Below, piece by piece: positions 1 to 7,761 of a stretch of DNA of 34,697 bases. Source of the DNA: JBPBQZ01 sp050955105 (GTDB lineage Bacteria; Pseudomonadota; Gammaproteobacteria; Burkholderiales; Burkholderiaceae); assembly GCA_050955105.1 (NCBI GenBank), contig JBPBQZ010000039.1:1-34697 (forward strand). The letters run 5' to 3'. The notes beneath the pieces were generated by a model that saw nothing but the letters and a program-made list of their open reading frames with translations, was not told where the DNA came from and did not search any database. Numbering within the stretch: position 1 is the first letter of the stretch; every line of letters starts with the position of its first letter. The position numbers were made by a program, and so were the translations under genes.

Positions 1-1687
1 TCCATTCGGCCATTTGACGGCAGGCTTCACGCAGCGCCCAACGTCCAATCGCCTCGATCTGTCCAATTTCCTCGGCCAGACCGATGAATTTCGCGGCCGG
101 GACTTCACCTTGTCCCGGCACCAGCCAACGCGCCAGCGCTTCAACGCCATACAGCGCATTACTGTCCATGCATATCTGTGGCTGGTAGAACAGCCGCAGC
201 TCATTGTTGGAGACGGCGCGCTTCAGCGCGGCGCCCAGCAAGAGGCGGTCGCCGGCCGCGCGATTCATCTCCGAACTGAAAAACTGGAAGGTGCCGCCGC
301 CGGCCGACTTGGCCCAATGCATCGCGGCATTCGCTCGGCGCAACAATAGATCAGGCTCCAAACCTGTGTGAGGGTACAAACTGATGCCGATGCTGGCCGA
401 TAGATGGAATTGTTGGCCGTTTACGTCGATCGGCTCGGAAATCAGCTCCCTGAGAAGATCCGCCCTGAGTTTGGTGCGATTGAAATCGTGGCCTGGCGCG
501 ATCAGCGTGAACTGATCGCCTTGACTCCGTGCGAGGAATTCGCGGGCCTGCAATTTCGCCCGAAGGCGCTCGCCTATCACCTGTAGAACATGATCTCCGA
601 CCACATGACCGAGCGTATCGTTCACATCTTTGAATCGGTCCAGATCGATACAAAAGAACGCGATCTCATAAGGGTTGGCCGAATTAAGCAATTCTTCGGC
701 ATACAGCCGCAGTGCTCGATGACCGGGCAAGCCAGTCAAGGCGTCATATTCTCGCAACAGGGTAATCTGCTGTCGGCTCTCTTCCCGTTCAATCGCCAAC
801 GCGCAAAGATCGATGCAAGTTTCGACGATTCGCTCATGGAATCCGGAGGGGCCGCCTGGTTGCGTTGCATAAAATGCAAATGATCCCGCGACACTGCCGT
901 CGCGTCGCCGGATTGGATACGACCAGCATGCCCTGAAGCCATGCGGCAGTACCAGCTCCTTGAACGGAGCCCATAGCGGGTCTTGCTCGATGTCGTTACT
1001 GATGACGCGCTCGCCACGTGCCACGGCCGTGCCACAGTTGGCCATGCCTTCCCCGACAAGCAGGCCGTCCGCGCTCTCGGCGAACTCGGCTGGCAGCAGC
1101 GAAACCGCCCACAGCCGCAGCTTGAGTTGCTGATCCACCAATAGAATAGACGGCGTAACTTCCGGAACGATCTGCCTGACGCGGCGACACAGGTAATCCC
1201 CCAGATCGAGGAACGAAAGTTCGCTCATCAGGGCATTTTGCACATCGAGCCGCAGAGCGCGCAGCAGCTTGTCCTCGGTGATATCGGTCAAGGCGACGAT
1301 CCAATTCCCCCGCGCGCCAACCGCATTGGCCTCTTCATGCAGAATCGAACAAATGGATAAGCGCACCCAGATATCCTCGCCGTGCCTGGTCCGCAGCATC
1401 AGCTCTTGATCGTCGTGTCTGGCTTCCCGCGGCTCATAGCGCGCGCGAACCAATTCGCTGGCGGGCAATCCGGGGCTAACTAGAAAAGAGTCTGGATACT
1501 CGGTACCGACCGCATCCGCACCATAGCCAAAGAGATCATTGAAGGCCCGATTGGCCTTGAGGATGCGCCGTTGATCATCGAGGATCGCCATCGGCCGGGT
1601 GACATAATCGATTGCGGTACGCCATAGACGATGCTGTCGCTGAACGCGGAGTGTGTCGGAGAAATCGGCTTCCATAGATGGACCCAT
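1..1687 (-). CDS. PAS-GAF-GGDEF-EAL cyclic-di-GMP phosphodiesterase, DosP-like (partial)
   Basis: The reverse strand is open from 1687 to the left edge, giving 562 codons without the C-terminus. In order I see a PAS-type segment (residues about 18-140), a GAF-like segment (about 145-310), a GGDEF domain (about 325-480) and the start of an EAL domain. The EAL signature is intact (GVEALARW, near 128-142), but the GGDEF signature reads SQGDQF (509-526) after a normal IDLDRFKDVNDTLGH stretch. In this family that pattern usually means an inactive cyclase half and an active phosphodiesterase half that degrades c-di-GMP. The GAF segment could bind a ligand, but I cannot say which. There are two in-frame ATGs, at 1687 and 1675; an in-frame TAG lies just upstream of the first, so the start is one of these. 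The domain call is firm; the activity is inference. Confidence 0.88.
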   Translation of the reverse strand, partial: MGPSMEADFSDTLRVQRQHRLWRTAIDYVTRPMAILDDQRRILKANRAFNDLFGYGADAVGTEYPDSFLVSPGLPASELVRARYEPREARHDDQELMLRTRHGEDIWVRLSICSILHEEANAVGARGNWIVALTDITEDKLLRALRLDVQNALMSELSFLDLGDYLCRRVRQIVPEVTPSILLVDQQLKLRLWAVSLLPAEFAESADGLLVGEGMANCGTAVARGERVISNDIEQDPLWAPFKELVLPHGFRACWSYPIRRRDGSVAGSFAFYATQPGGPSGFHERIVETCIDLCALAIEREESRQQITLLREYDALTGLPGHRALRLYAEELLNSANPYEIAFFCIDLDRFKDVNDTLGHVVGDHVLQVIGERLRAKLQAREFLARSQGDQFTLIAPGHDFNRTKLRADLLRELISEPIDVNGQQFHLSASIGISLYPHTGLEPDLLLRRANAAMHWAKSAGGGTFQFFSSEMNRAAGDRLLLGAALKRAVSNNELRLFYQPQICMDSNALYGVEALARWLVPGQGEVPAAKFIGLAEEIGQIEAIGRWALREACRQMAEW

Positions 1688-1971
1688 GCGCTATCAACCC
1701 TGTCGTCGGAGCAGCAAATCACGGCTTCCTGGCGAGGCTACCTGTTGTCCAAGCTGCTCGGCACGGGATGCCGCACGCGGTCCCGGTCCGAGCATTCCAC
1801 ATTCTAGTCACACTGAAAAAAAGGCGCCGAAGTCATTGATAGATGTCAGTTCCCAATATGGTGTACGGGCATCCGCCATCAGCACTGCAAGGTCGAGTAA
1901 ATCATCCGTCTGAAATGCGCGCTGGCTGCTCGGTGCACGCGCCTCGCGGGGCGTCAGATCTTGTCAGAGTG
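1688..1971. other. Intergenic stretch, nothing assigned
   Basis: This is the upstream region of the GGDEF-EAL gene on the minus strand. I found no convincing ORF, RNA or repeat in it. The minus strand carries a run of seven T (plus-strand 1817-1823) but no hairpin I would call a terminator. A promoter for the left-hand gene must lie here or just beyond, but no clear -35/-10 pair stands out. Confidence 0.5.
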
Positions 1972-2319
1972 TCAGTAATTATCCACGGTACGATAGATCA
2001 GGAACTCGCGCCATGAGACGGCTTCGACGCGTCGGCTCTCGATGATCAGTTCGCTGTTGCGCGTTGCACTGATTCTAACGACGGATTCAGTCGGGATGAC
2101 GAGTCCAGTCGACAATTGTCAGCGAATAAGTCCTGGCGACTTCATCGGTGCACAACTTGTCGCATAAACCCCGAATGATGTGCGCGTGCTGTCAGAACCA
2201 GTAATTAGTAGTACTGCAAAGATCGGTTGTTTATCGCTTCTACGCCGCCGCTTGATTTCTTCGAACGCGCCGTCAAAAAAACAAATCCGTAACGTGGATC
2301 CATGGCTACTCTTGTTCAC
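1972..2319 (-). pseudogene. Unrecognised frame interrupted by one TGA
   Basis: On the minus strand a GTG at 2319 opens a 66-codon frame ending in TGA (2119-2121). The same frame continues for 48 sense codons to a second TGA (1972-1974), 116 codons in all. The downstream half reads like real protein, for example TGLVIPTESVVRI and SWREFLIYRTVDNY. I do not recognise a family. It could be a decayed gene with one nonsense mutation, two chance frames in line, or a readthrough product; nothing such as a SECIS-like hairpin was identified. It lies between the GGDEF-EAL gene and a DUF4145-like remnant, in a stretch that looks degraded. Confidence 0.25.
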
Positions 2320-2327
2320 GACTGCCC

Positions 2328-2605
2328 GTGGTGGGGCGGTATGAAAACTCCGCGGCGGTGCTTGACCACGTGCCGGACCCGATCATGAGCGCCTACCAGC
2401 AAGGTTGAGTTGTATGAGAAGAAGTCCCACCGCTGCCGCAGCCATGTTTCGACGAAGCGTGGAACTGGCGCTGCGGGACCTGACGGCAGATGTCGAGGCG
2501 TGGAAGATCGAAAAAAGAATCGACAAGCTGGCGGCGGACGGTCGCGTAGCGCAAGCGCTACGCGATTGGGTGCATCTGATCGGTGTTGCTAGTTCAGGCG
2601 CTTGA
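2328..2605 (+). pseudogene. DUF4145-like remnant, frameshifted
   Basis: Two adjacent frames together resemble the middle and end of a DUF4145 domain. The first frame reads RYENSAAVLDHVPDPIMSAYQQG and stops at 2406-2408. The second, shifted by one base, can be read from a TTG at 2405 (or ATG 2414) and runs LSCMRRSPTAAAAMFRRS, later RIDKLAADGRVAQALRDW and HLIG, to a stop at 2603-2605. DUF4145 proteins typically have a Pro-rich lead-in, an A-x-x-RR-x-x-E helix and a late DW-x-H-x-x-R-x-x-GN-x-x-AH motif; here the final GN..H part is missing. I read it as the decayed end of a longer gene whose N-terminal half is lost. Family assignment is from memory of the pattern. Its position just beyond the tRNA 3' end suggests an island remnant, but I saw no repeated attachment site. 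Confidence 0.45.
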
Positions 2606-2666
2606 CAAGAAACCGGCGCGTGTCAGCATCCTACGGTCGTCAGGCTTGCGTTACGCCGGCGAGCGC

Positions 2667-2703
2667 AAATAAAAAGCCGTCTCTGTTTGAACAGAGACGG
2701 CTT
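2667..2703 (-). terminator. Rho-independent terminator of tRNA-Leu
   Basis: A perfect 12-bp stem (2674-2685 with 2692-2703, arm AAGCCGTCTCTG) closes a six-base loop. On the minus strand it is followed by a T-rich run (plus-strand A-rich 2667-2675). It lies just past the 3' end of the tRNA, so it terminates that transcript. Confidence 0.9.
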
Positions 2704-2709
2704 CTGAAT

Positions 2710-2794
2710 TGGTGCCCGGGGCCGGAATCGAACCGGCACGCCTTGCGGCGGGGGATTTTGAGTCCCCTGCGTCTACCAATTTCACCACCCGGGC
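2710..2794 (-). tRNA. tRNA-Leu (anticodon CAA)
   Basis: On the minus strand the 5' acceptor arm GCCCGGG pairs with CCCGGGC, followed by a discriminator A and an encoded CCA (plus-strand 2710-2713). The anticodon stem GGGGA/TCCCC holds the seven-base loop CTCAAAA, giving anticodon CAA, which reads UUG leucine codons. The T arm GGTTCGAATCC is canonical and an extended variable arm is present, as expected for a class II tRNA. The length of 85 nt fits tRNA-Leu. Confidence 0.97.
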
Positions 2795-2985
2795 GGTAAC
2801 GCGATTTTGCTGCGCCGGCGGATCGGCAATTGCCAGACCTACCAGGCGAACGAGGAGCCATTTGCAGCTCGAATCAGGCCCGGAAACTACCGCCATCCGA
2901 ACCCGCCGCCGAACGGCGCCTCGCGAGAAGCGCGATTATGGCCGAATTTGCGAGGTCGAACAAGCGCCTTGCGCGGCCATTTTCA
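2795..2985. other. Intergenic region upstream of tRNA-Leu
   Basis: This 191-bp gap lies between the tRNA 5' end and the stop codon of the binding-protein gene. It should hold the tRNA promoter on the minus strand. A weak CAAAAT-type -10 sits near 2806-2811 but its -35 spacing is poor. Nothing else stands out. Confidence 0.4.
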
Positions 2986-4170
2986 TCAATCCGCCAGATA
3001 AGTAAATTGCCCGTGGCGCACGATGCCCATCACGCTCGCGCGTTGGTCCAGCCCCACGTGATCTTTCGCGCTGGTATTGACGAAGCCCTGCGGCACCGCC
3101 AGATCATGAATATTCTCGAGCGCCCCACGCAGCGCCACGCGGAACGCTTCGCTACCCGGCTGTGCCGTCTTCAAAGCCTGCGCCACCGCGTTGTCCAGCA
3201 ACGGATAAACCCCCGCGGCATCGCCGGCGAACTGCGTCACGCTATCGGCACCGTAGGTGGCCTCATAGCGCTTCACGAAAGCCATGGCCGCGGCGCGCAC
3301 CGGATGGTCGACCGGCAACGTGCGGGCTACCACTACCGGCTGCGTCGGAAACAGTGTGCCTTCAACCGCCGCACCGCCAAGCTTCAGGAACTCAGGCGTC
3401 GCAATGCCATGCGTTTGATAGATCGGCCCTTTATAGCCATAACCGACTAGCGTCTTCTGCGGCAGTACCGTGGGTGTCCCAGCGCCGGCGATCAATATGG
3501 CATCGGGCTTGGCCGCCATGGCCTTCAGCACCTGCCCAGTGACGCTGGTATCGGTGCGGTTGTAACGCTCGACATCCACCAACTTGATTTGGCGCAGCGC
3601 CGCGAAGCGGCTGAATTCATGTAGCCAACTTTCCCCATAGCCGTCGGCGAAGCCGATGAAGGCGACGGACTTGACGTTGTGATCGGCCATGTAATGGGTC
3701 ATGACATTCGCCATAGCGGCATCGGTCTGCGCCATCTTGAAGGCCCAGACGCGGTTGCCTTGCTGCGGCTCCACCACCGAGCCGGAGCCGACCAGCGTCA
3801 CCATCGGCGTCTTGTATTCAGCAACCGGGTCGAGCGCGGCCAGCGCGGCGGGCGTGATGTTGGGGCCGACGATGATGTCGACCTTGTCCTCGGTCAATAG
3901 CTTGCGGAGATTGCGCACCGCCGCGCCCGGGTCGGAGGCATCGTCGAGCACGATGTATTGCGCAGGCTGTCCGCCGAGCGTCTTGGGCCACATCATGACG
4001 GCGTTCTTGCTGCTCAGACCAATGGTGGCTGCGGGTCCGGTAGTGGACAGGTCGATGCCGACCTTGACTTGAGCCTGCGCCGCGACGCTCACCAGCGACA
4101 GCAGCAATGCGCCGGCCGCGCATCTCGAAATTCCGGCAATTCGGGGAAAAGGGTTACGCAAGCGCAGCAT
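2986..4170 (-). CDS. Periplasmic substrate-binding protein, branched-chain amino acid ABC type
   Basis: A 394-residue periplasmic binding protein of the Leu/Ile/Val (LivJ/LivK, Peripla_BP_6) family. It starts with a clear Sec signal peptide, an Arg-rich n-region (MLRLRNPFPR) followed by a hydrophobic core and cleavage near AQA-Q. Mature protein features include VGIDLSTTGPAA at the start, KLLTEDKVDIIVGPN and SVAFIGFADGYGES, as in this fold. I chose the ATG at 4170 because GGAG lies six bases upstream and the signal peptide begins there; an upstream in-frame start at 4206 would add 12 residues that spoil it. Such proteins deliver amino acids, amides or aromatic acids to an ABC permease, but no permease or ATPase gene is nearby, so this is an orphan receptor. 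The ligand cannot be told. It lies downstream of cysB on the same strand, separated by a terminator. Confidence 0.88.
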   Translation of the reverse strand: MLRLRNPFPRIAGISRCAAGALLLSLVSVAAQAQVKVGIDLSTTGPAATIGLSSKNAVMMWPKTLGGQPAQYIVLDDASDPGAAVRNLRKLLTEDKVDIIVGPNITPAALAALDPVAEYKTPMVTLVGSGSVVEPQQGNRVWAFKMAQTDAAMANVMTHYMADHNVKSVAFIGFADGYGESWLHEFSRFAALRQIKLVDVERYNRTDTSVTGQVLKAMAAKPDAILIAGAGTPTVLPQKTLVGYGYKGPIYQTHGIATPEFLKLGGAAVEGTLFPTQPVVVARTLPVDHPVRAAAMAFVKRYEATYGADSVTQFAGDAAGVYPLLDNAVAQALKTAQPGSEAFRVALRGALENIHDLAVPQGFVNTSAKDHVGLDQRASVMGIVRHGQFTYLAD

Positions 4171-4293
4171 GCACGGCTCCAGGGAAAATGAGAACGCGGC
4201 AAGCATACCGCAGCGGCCATACGCTTAGCGCATAAGAAGCGTGCCGGCGGTGACGTGCCAGCGCACATACGCACATATCGAGGCGCACATCTC

Positions 4294-4317
4294 AAAAATC
4301 GGGCGCAAGTCGCGCCC
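4294..4317 (-). terminator. Rho-independent terminator after cysB
   Basis: The stem GGGCGC / GCGCCC (4301-4306 with 4312-4317) has a five-base loop and on the minus strand is followed by GATTTTTG. It starts four bases beyond the cysB stop codon and should separate cysB from the binding-protein gene. Confidence 0.75.
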
Positions 4318-4321
4318 CGTC

Positions 4322-5263
4322 TTATAATTCGTAGCTTTCGTTGCCGCCCTTGAGTGCTTGCTCCACTAGCTTGCGACTGAGACTGGGCGACAACAGTTCG
4401 ATCAGGGTATAGACGTAGCTGCGCAGATAGGCGCCTTTCTTCACCGCGACGCGGGTGAGATTGCTGCCGAACAGATGCCCGACCGGCATCGCGCGCAGGT
4501 GGCGGTCGCGTTCAGCGTTGAACGCCGTGTCCGCCATCAGTCCGACACCGAGCCCGAGTTCCACATAGGTCTTGATGACGTCGGAATCGATGGCTTCGAG
4601 CACGATGTCAGGCGTGAGTCCGCGCAGCGCGAAGGCATGGTCGATTTTGGTACGGCCGGCGAAGGCGGCGTCGTATGTAATTAGCGGATATTGCGCCAGG
4701 TCGTCGAGGCCGAGCAATTTGCGTTCGAGCAAGGGGTGGCCGGGCGGCATGACGGCCACGTGGTGCCACTGGAAGCAGGGCAGCGAGAGCAGCTCGGGAT
4801 AGTGCGCGACCGCTTCGGTTGCCACTGCCAGATCGGCCTGGTCACGCAGCACCAGTTCTGCCACCTGCGTGGGCGTGCCCTGCAGGATCGACAGGCGTAC
4901 TTTAGGATAGCGTTTCTTGAACTCTGCAACGGGATTGGGCAGCGAATAGCGCGCCTGCGTATGTGTGGCGGCGATCACCAGACTGCCTTGGTCTTGCGCG
5001 GCATAGTCTTCGCCGACGCGCTTGAGCGTTTCCAGCTCCTGGAGAATCTTCTCGACCGAGGCGAGAATCAGCCGCCCCGGCTCGGTCAGCGAGCGCACGC
5101 GCTTGCCGTGACGTCGGAAAATATCGACGCCCAGCTCTTCCTCCAGCTCGATGATGGCTTTCGAAACGCCGGGTTGAGAGGTGAACAGCGCCTTGGCGGC
5201 CTCGGTCAGGTTGAAGTTCTGACGCACGGCTTCGCGCACGAAGCGAAACTGATGCAGGTTCAT
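4322..5263 (-). CDS. cysB: LysR-family regulator CysB
   Basis: A 313-residue LysR regulator of the CysB/Cbl subgroup, which activates sulfur-assimilation genes with N-acetylserine as usual coinducer. The N-terminal helix-turn-helix (about residues 1-60) opens MNLHQFRFVREAVRQNFNLT and includes the turn AAKALFTSQPGVSKAI. A periplasmic-binding-like effector domain follows, with CysB-type segments TTHTQARY-like AATHTQARYSLP, ILQGTPTQVAEL, LITYDAAFAGRTKID and ELGLGVGLMAD. I use the ATG at 5263; a TTG three codons upstream is possible. It is transcribed away from cysI with 188 bp between them, the expected place for CysB sites, and ends at its own terminator. Identity rests on these motifs and on the neighbouring cys genes. 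Confidence 0.93.
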   Translation of the reverse strand: MNLHQFRFVREAVRQNFNLTEAAKALFTSQPGVSKAIIELEEELGVDIFRRHGKRVRSLTEPGRLILASVEKILQELETLKRVGEDYAAQDQGSLVIAATHTQARYSLPNPVAEFKKRYPKVRLSILQGTPTQVAELVLRDQADLAVATEAVAHYPELLSLPCFQWHHVAVMPPGHPLLERKLLGLDDLAQYPLITYDAAFAGRTKIDHAFALRGLTPDIVLEAIDSDVIKTYVELGLGVGLMADTAFNAERDRHLRAMPVGHLFGSNLTRVAVKKGAYLRSYVYTLIELLSPSLSRKLVEQALKGGNESYEL

Positions 5264-5307
5264 ATAACCCAAATGAATAATAGAAAAATTTTTTAGTCGT
5301 TTGAAAT

Positions 5308-5322
5308 ATAAGCGCAGTTTAT
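5308..5322. promoter_or_regulatory. Candidate LysR/CysB operator
   Basis: The cysB-cysI intergenic region is AT-rich in its left half and contains the interrupted palindrome ATAA-N7-TTAT, which also fits the LysR T-N11-A rule. It lies 130 bp before the cysI start and 45 bp before the cysB start, so it could serve activation of cysI and autoregulation of cysB. The palindrome is seen; binding is inference. Confidence 0.35.
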
Positions 5323-5451
5323 TACGATCAAAGCTGTTTCCTCAATATCGTTATCTGTTTTTGTGGAAACGCCGGTTCGCCGGCGCCGCCGGGGCCAAGT
5401 TCCCGGGCAAATCGCAGAGGCGGAGCGGCATTACAGAAAGCGGAATTCCCC

Positions 5452-7122
5452 ATGTACCGATACAACCAATACGATCAGACCGCCGTTGACGAGCGCGTCG
5501 CCCAATACCGGGACCAGGTGCGCCGTTTTCTGGCGGGTTCGCTGCCTGAGGAAGAATTCAGGCCTTTGCGTTTGCAGAACGGTTTGTATATGCAACGCCA
5601 CGCCCATATGTTGCGGGTGGCGATTCCTTATGGCCTGTTGTCGAGCCGCCAACTGCGCATGCTGGCGCAAATCGCGCGTGAACACGATCGCGGCTATGGA
5701 CATTTCTCGACGCGTACCAATATCCAGTACAACTGGATCGAGCTGGCGGAATCGCCGGACATCCTGGCCAAGCTGGCGTCGGTGGAAATGCACGCGATCC
5801 AGACTTCGGGCAATTGCATCCGCAATATCACCAGCGATCAATTCGCCGGCGTGGCGCCCGATGAAATCGTCGATCCGCGGCCGCTTTGCGAAATCATGCG
5901 GCAATGGTCGACGTTCCATCCCGAATTTGCGTGGCTGCCGCGTAAATTCAAGATAGCGGTGAACGCGGCACGCGAAGACCGGGCAGCGATCCTGGTGCAC
6001 GACATCGGCGTGCAACTGTATAAGAACCCGCAAGGCGAAGTGGTGGCGCGGGTGCTGGCCGGTGGCGGCATGGGCCGCACGCCGATCATCGGCTCGGTGA
6101 TTCGCGAGAATTTGCCGTGGCGTCATCTGCTCAGTTATTGCGAAGCGGTGTTGCGGGTCTATAACCGCTTCGGCCGTCGCGACAATATCTACAAGGCGCG
6201 TATCAAAATCCTGGTGAAGGCACTCGGCGCGGAAAAATTCGCCGCCCAGGTCGACGCCGAATGGGCGCATCTGAAGGATGGGCCGGCCACCATCACGCAG
6301 GCCGAATACGATCGCGTGGCCGCCTTTTTCGCGCCGCCGGCTTATGAAGATCTTGCCGATACCGATCCGTCTTTCGAAAAGCATCTGCTGGAAGATCGCG
6401 CCTTTGCGCGCTGGGTGCAGCGCAATGTGCGCACGCATCGCCAGCCCGGCTACGCGAGCGTCACACTGTCGTTGAAGAACGGCATCATCGCGCCAGGCGA
6501 TGCCACCGACGTGCAAATGGAGGCGGTGGCCGACTGGGCCGATCGCTTCAGCTTCGGTGAATTGCGCGTCTCGCATGAACAGAATCTGATTCTTGCCGAC
6601 GTGCGCAAGCGTGACCTGTTCGAGGTGTGGCAACTGGCGAAAGAGCAGGGCTTCGCGCATCCGAATGTGGGGCTGTTGACTGACATCATCGCTTGCCCCG
6701 GCGGCGACTTCTGCTCGCTGGCGAATGCCAAGTCGATTCCGATCGCGCTGTCGATTCAGCAGCGCTTCGAAGATCTCGACTACGTGCACGACCTGGGCGA
6801 GCTGTCGCTGAACATTTCGGGATGTATCAACTCCTGCGGCCACCATCACGTTGGCAATATCGGTGTGCTGGGCGTCGATAAAGACGGCAAGGAGTGGTAC
6901 CAGGTTTCGCTGGGCGGCGAACAGGGTAATGATGCGAAGCTCGCTCGCGTGATCGGGCCGTCGTTCAGGGCTGACGAGATGCCCGATGTGATCTCGCGCG
7001 TGATCGATACCTTCGTGGCGCAGCGCCAGGAAGGCGAGCGCTTCATCGATACCTATGCGCGCATCGGCATTGCACCGTTCAAGGAACGTGTGTATGCGGC
7101 GCGCCAAGACGCGCACGCGTAA
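5452..7122 (+). CDS. cysI: Sulfite reductase hemoprotein (beta) subunit
   Basis: A 556-residue siroheme/[4Fe-4S] sulfite reductase that reduces sulfite to sulfide with six electrons. The cluster and siroheme ligands are intact: C415 and C421 in CPGGDFCSLA, C458 and C462 in SGCINSCGHHH. Other conserved parts are the N-terminal RHAHMLRVAIPYG and GYGHFSTRTNIQYNW, and NLILADV. No flavoprotein CysJ is in the window, so electrons may come from ferredoxin or another partner; that is inference. It is the first gene of a plus-strand cluster and its start ATG follows a GGAA box. The sequence downstream (60 bp, then the DUF934 gene) suggests one operon. A very long frame on the opposite strand is a shadow produced by GC-rich codons. 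Confidence 0.97.
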   Translation: MYRYNQYDQTAVDERVAQYRDQVRRFLAGSLPEEEFRPLRLQNGLYMQRHAHMLRVAIPYGLLSSRQLRMLAQIAREHDRGYGHFSTRTNIQYNWIELAESPDILAKLASVEMHAIQTSGNCIRNITSDQFAGVAPDEIVDPRPLCEIMRQWSTFHPEFAWLPRKFKIAVNAAREDRAAILVHDIGVQLYKNPQGEVVARVLAGGGMGRTPIIGSVIRENLPWRHLLSYCEAVLRVYNRFGRRDNIYKARIKILVKALGAEKFAAQVDAEWAHLKDGPATITQAEYDRVAAFFAPPAYEDLADTDPSFEKHLLEDRAFARWVQRNVRTHRQPGYASVTLSLKNGIIAPGDATDVQMEAVADWADRFSFGELRVSHEQNLILADVRKRDLFEVWQLAKEQGFAHPNVGLLTDIIACPGGDFCSLANAKSIPIALSIQQRFEDLDYVHDLGELSLNISGCINSCGHHHVGNIGVLGVDKDGKEWYQVSLGGEQGNDAKLARVIGPSFRADEMPDVISRVIDTFVAQRQEGERFIDTYARIGIAPFKERVYAARQDAHA

Positions 7123-7182
7123 CAAACAATTTGAGACGGCGCCCGCAGCGGCGCTGCCTTAAGCAATCTCCAGGATACGCAT

Positions 7183-7761
7183 ATGGCTCTGATTATCAGA
7201 CAGCGCAAGGTCGTGGAAGACGACTGGATTTTGGTGCGCGCCGACGCAGAAGAACAATTGCTGGCCGCCGATCAACTGCCCGAAGGCCGGCTGTTGTTGC
7301 CGTTGGCATTGTGGCAAGCCGTGCAGGGCGCGCTGTCGGTCGAAGCCACCTCGCGCTTCGGCGTGTGGCTGGCTGCCGACGACGAACCGGCACTGTTGGC
7401 GCCCGATTTTGCAAGGCTGTCGTTGGTGGCGGTTGATTTCCCCTTGTTCCGCGACGGCCGTGGCATGAGCATCGGCCGCCTGCTGCGCGAACGCTACGGC
7501 TGGCGCGGCGAATTGCGAGCGATCGGTGATGTGCAGCGCGATCAGATCGGCTATATGGAACGTTGCGGCTTCGACAGCTTCGCGGTGCCGGCCGAGCGCG
7601 ACATTCACGACGCTTTGAATGCGTTCGGTGAGCTGACGGTGCGTTATCAAGGCGGGTGGGATGATCCGCGACCCTTGTTCCGACGTATTGAAGAAGGTGC
7701 GCAAGAGGCAGCGCGCGTGCTCGCGCCATCGGCTGCGTCGAACGGCGCGAGCGCGTCATGA
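7183..7761 (+). CDS. DUF934 family protein of the sulfate-reduction operon
   Basis: A 192-residue protein of the DUF934 family, which is commonly found directly after cysI in proteobacteria; its biochemical role is not established. Typical features are the N-terminal MALIIRQRKVVEDDW, ILLPLALWQ-like LLLPLALWQAV, VDFPLFRDGRGMSIGRLLRERYG and GDVQRDQIGYMERCGFDSF. There is no signal peptide or membrane segment, so it is cytoplasmic. AGGA lies upstream of the ATG. The stop overlaps the cysH start in an ATGA, which implies translational coupling and a shared role, probably electron transfer to or assembly of CysI (inference). Confidence 0.85.
   Translation: MALIIRQRKVVEDDWILVRADAEEQLLAADQLPEGRLLLPLALWQAVQGALSVEATSRFGVWLAADDEPALLAPDFARLSLVAVDFPLFRDGRGMSIGRLLRERYGWRGELRAIGDVQRDQIGYMERCGFDSFAVPAERDIHDALNAFGELTVRYQGGWDDPRPLFRRIEEGAQEAARVLAPSAASNGASAS

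Noticed and set aside
1688..2700. Insertion sequence or complete genomic island beside the tRNA
   Set aside because: No transposase or integrase, no terminal inverted repeats and no second copy of the tRNA 3' end were seen; only remnants remain.
5431..7125. 564-codon open frame antisense to cysI
   Set aside because: High-GC shadow. The plus strand carries all siroheme and cluster motifs of CysI; the antisense protein has no recognisable motif.
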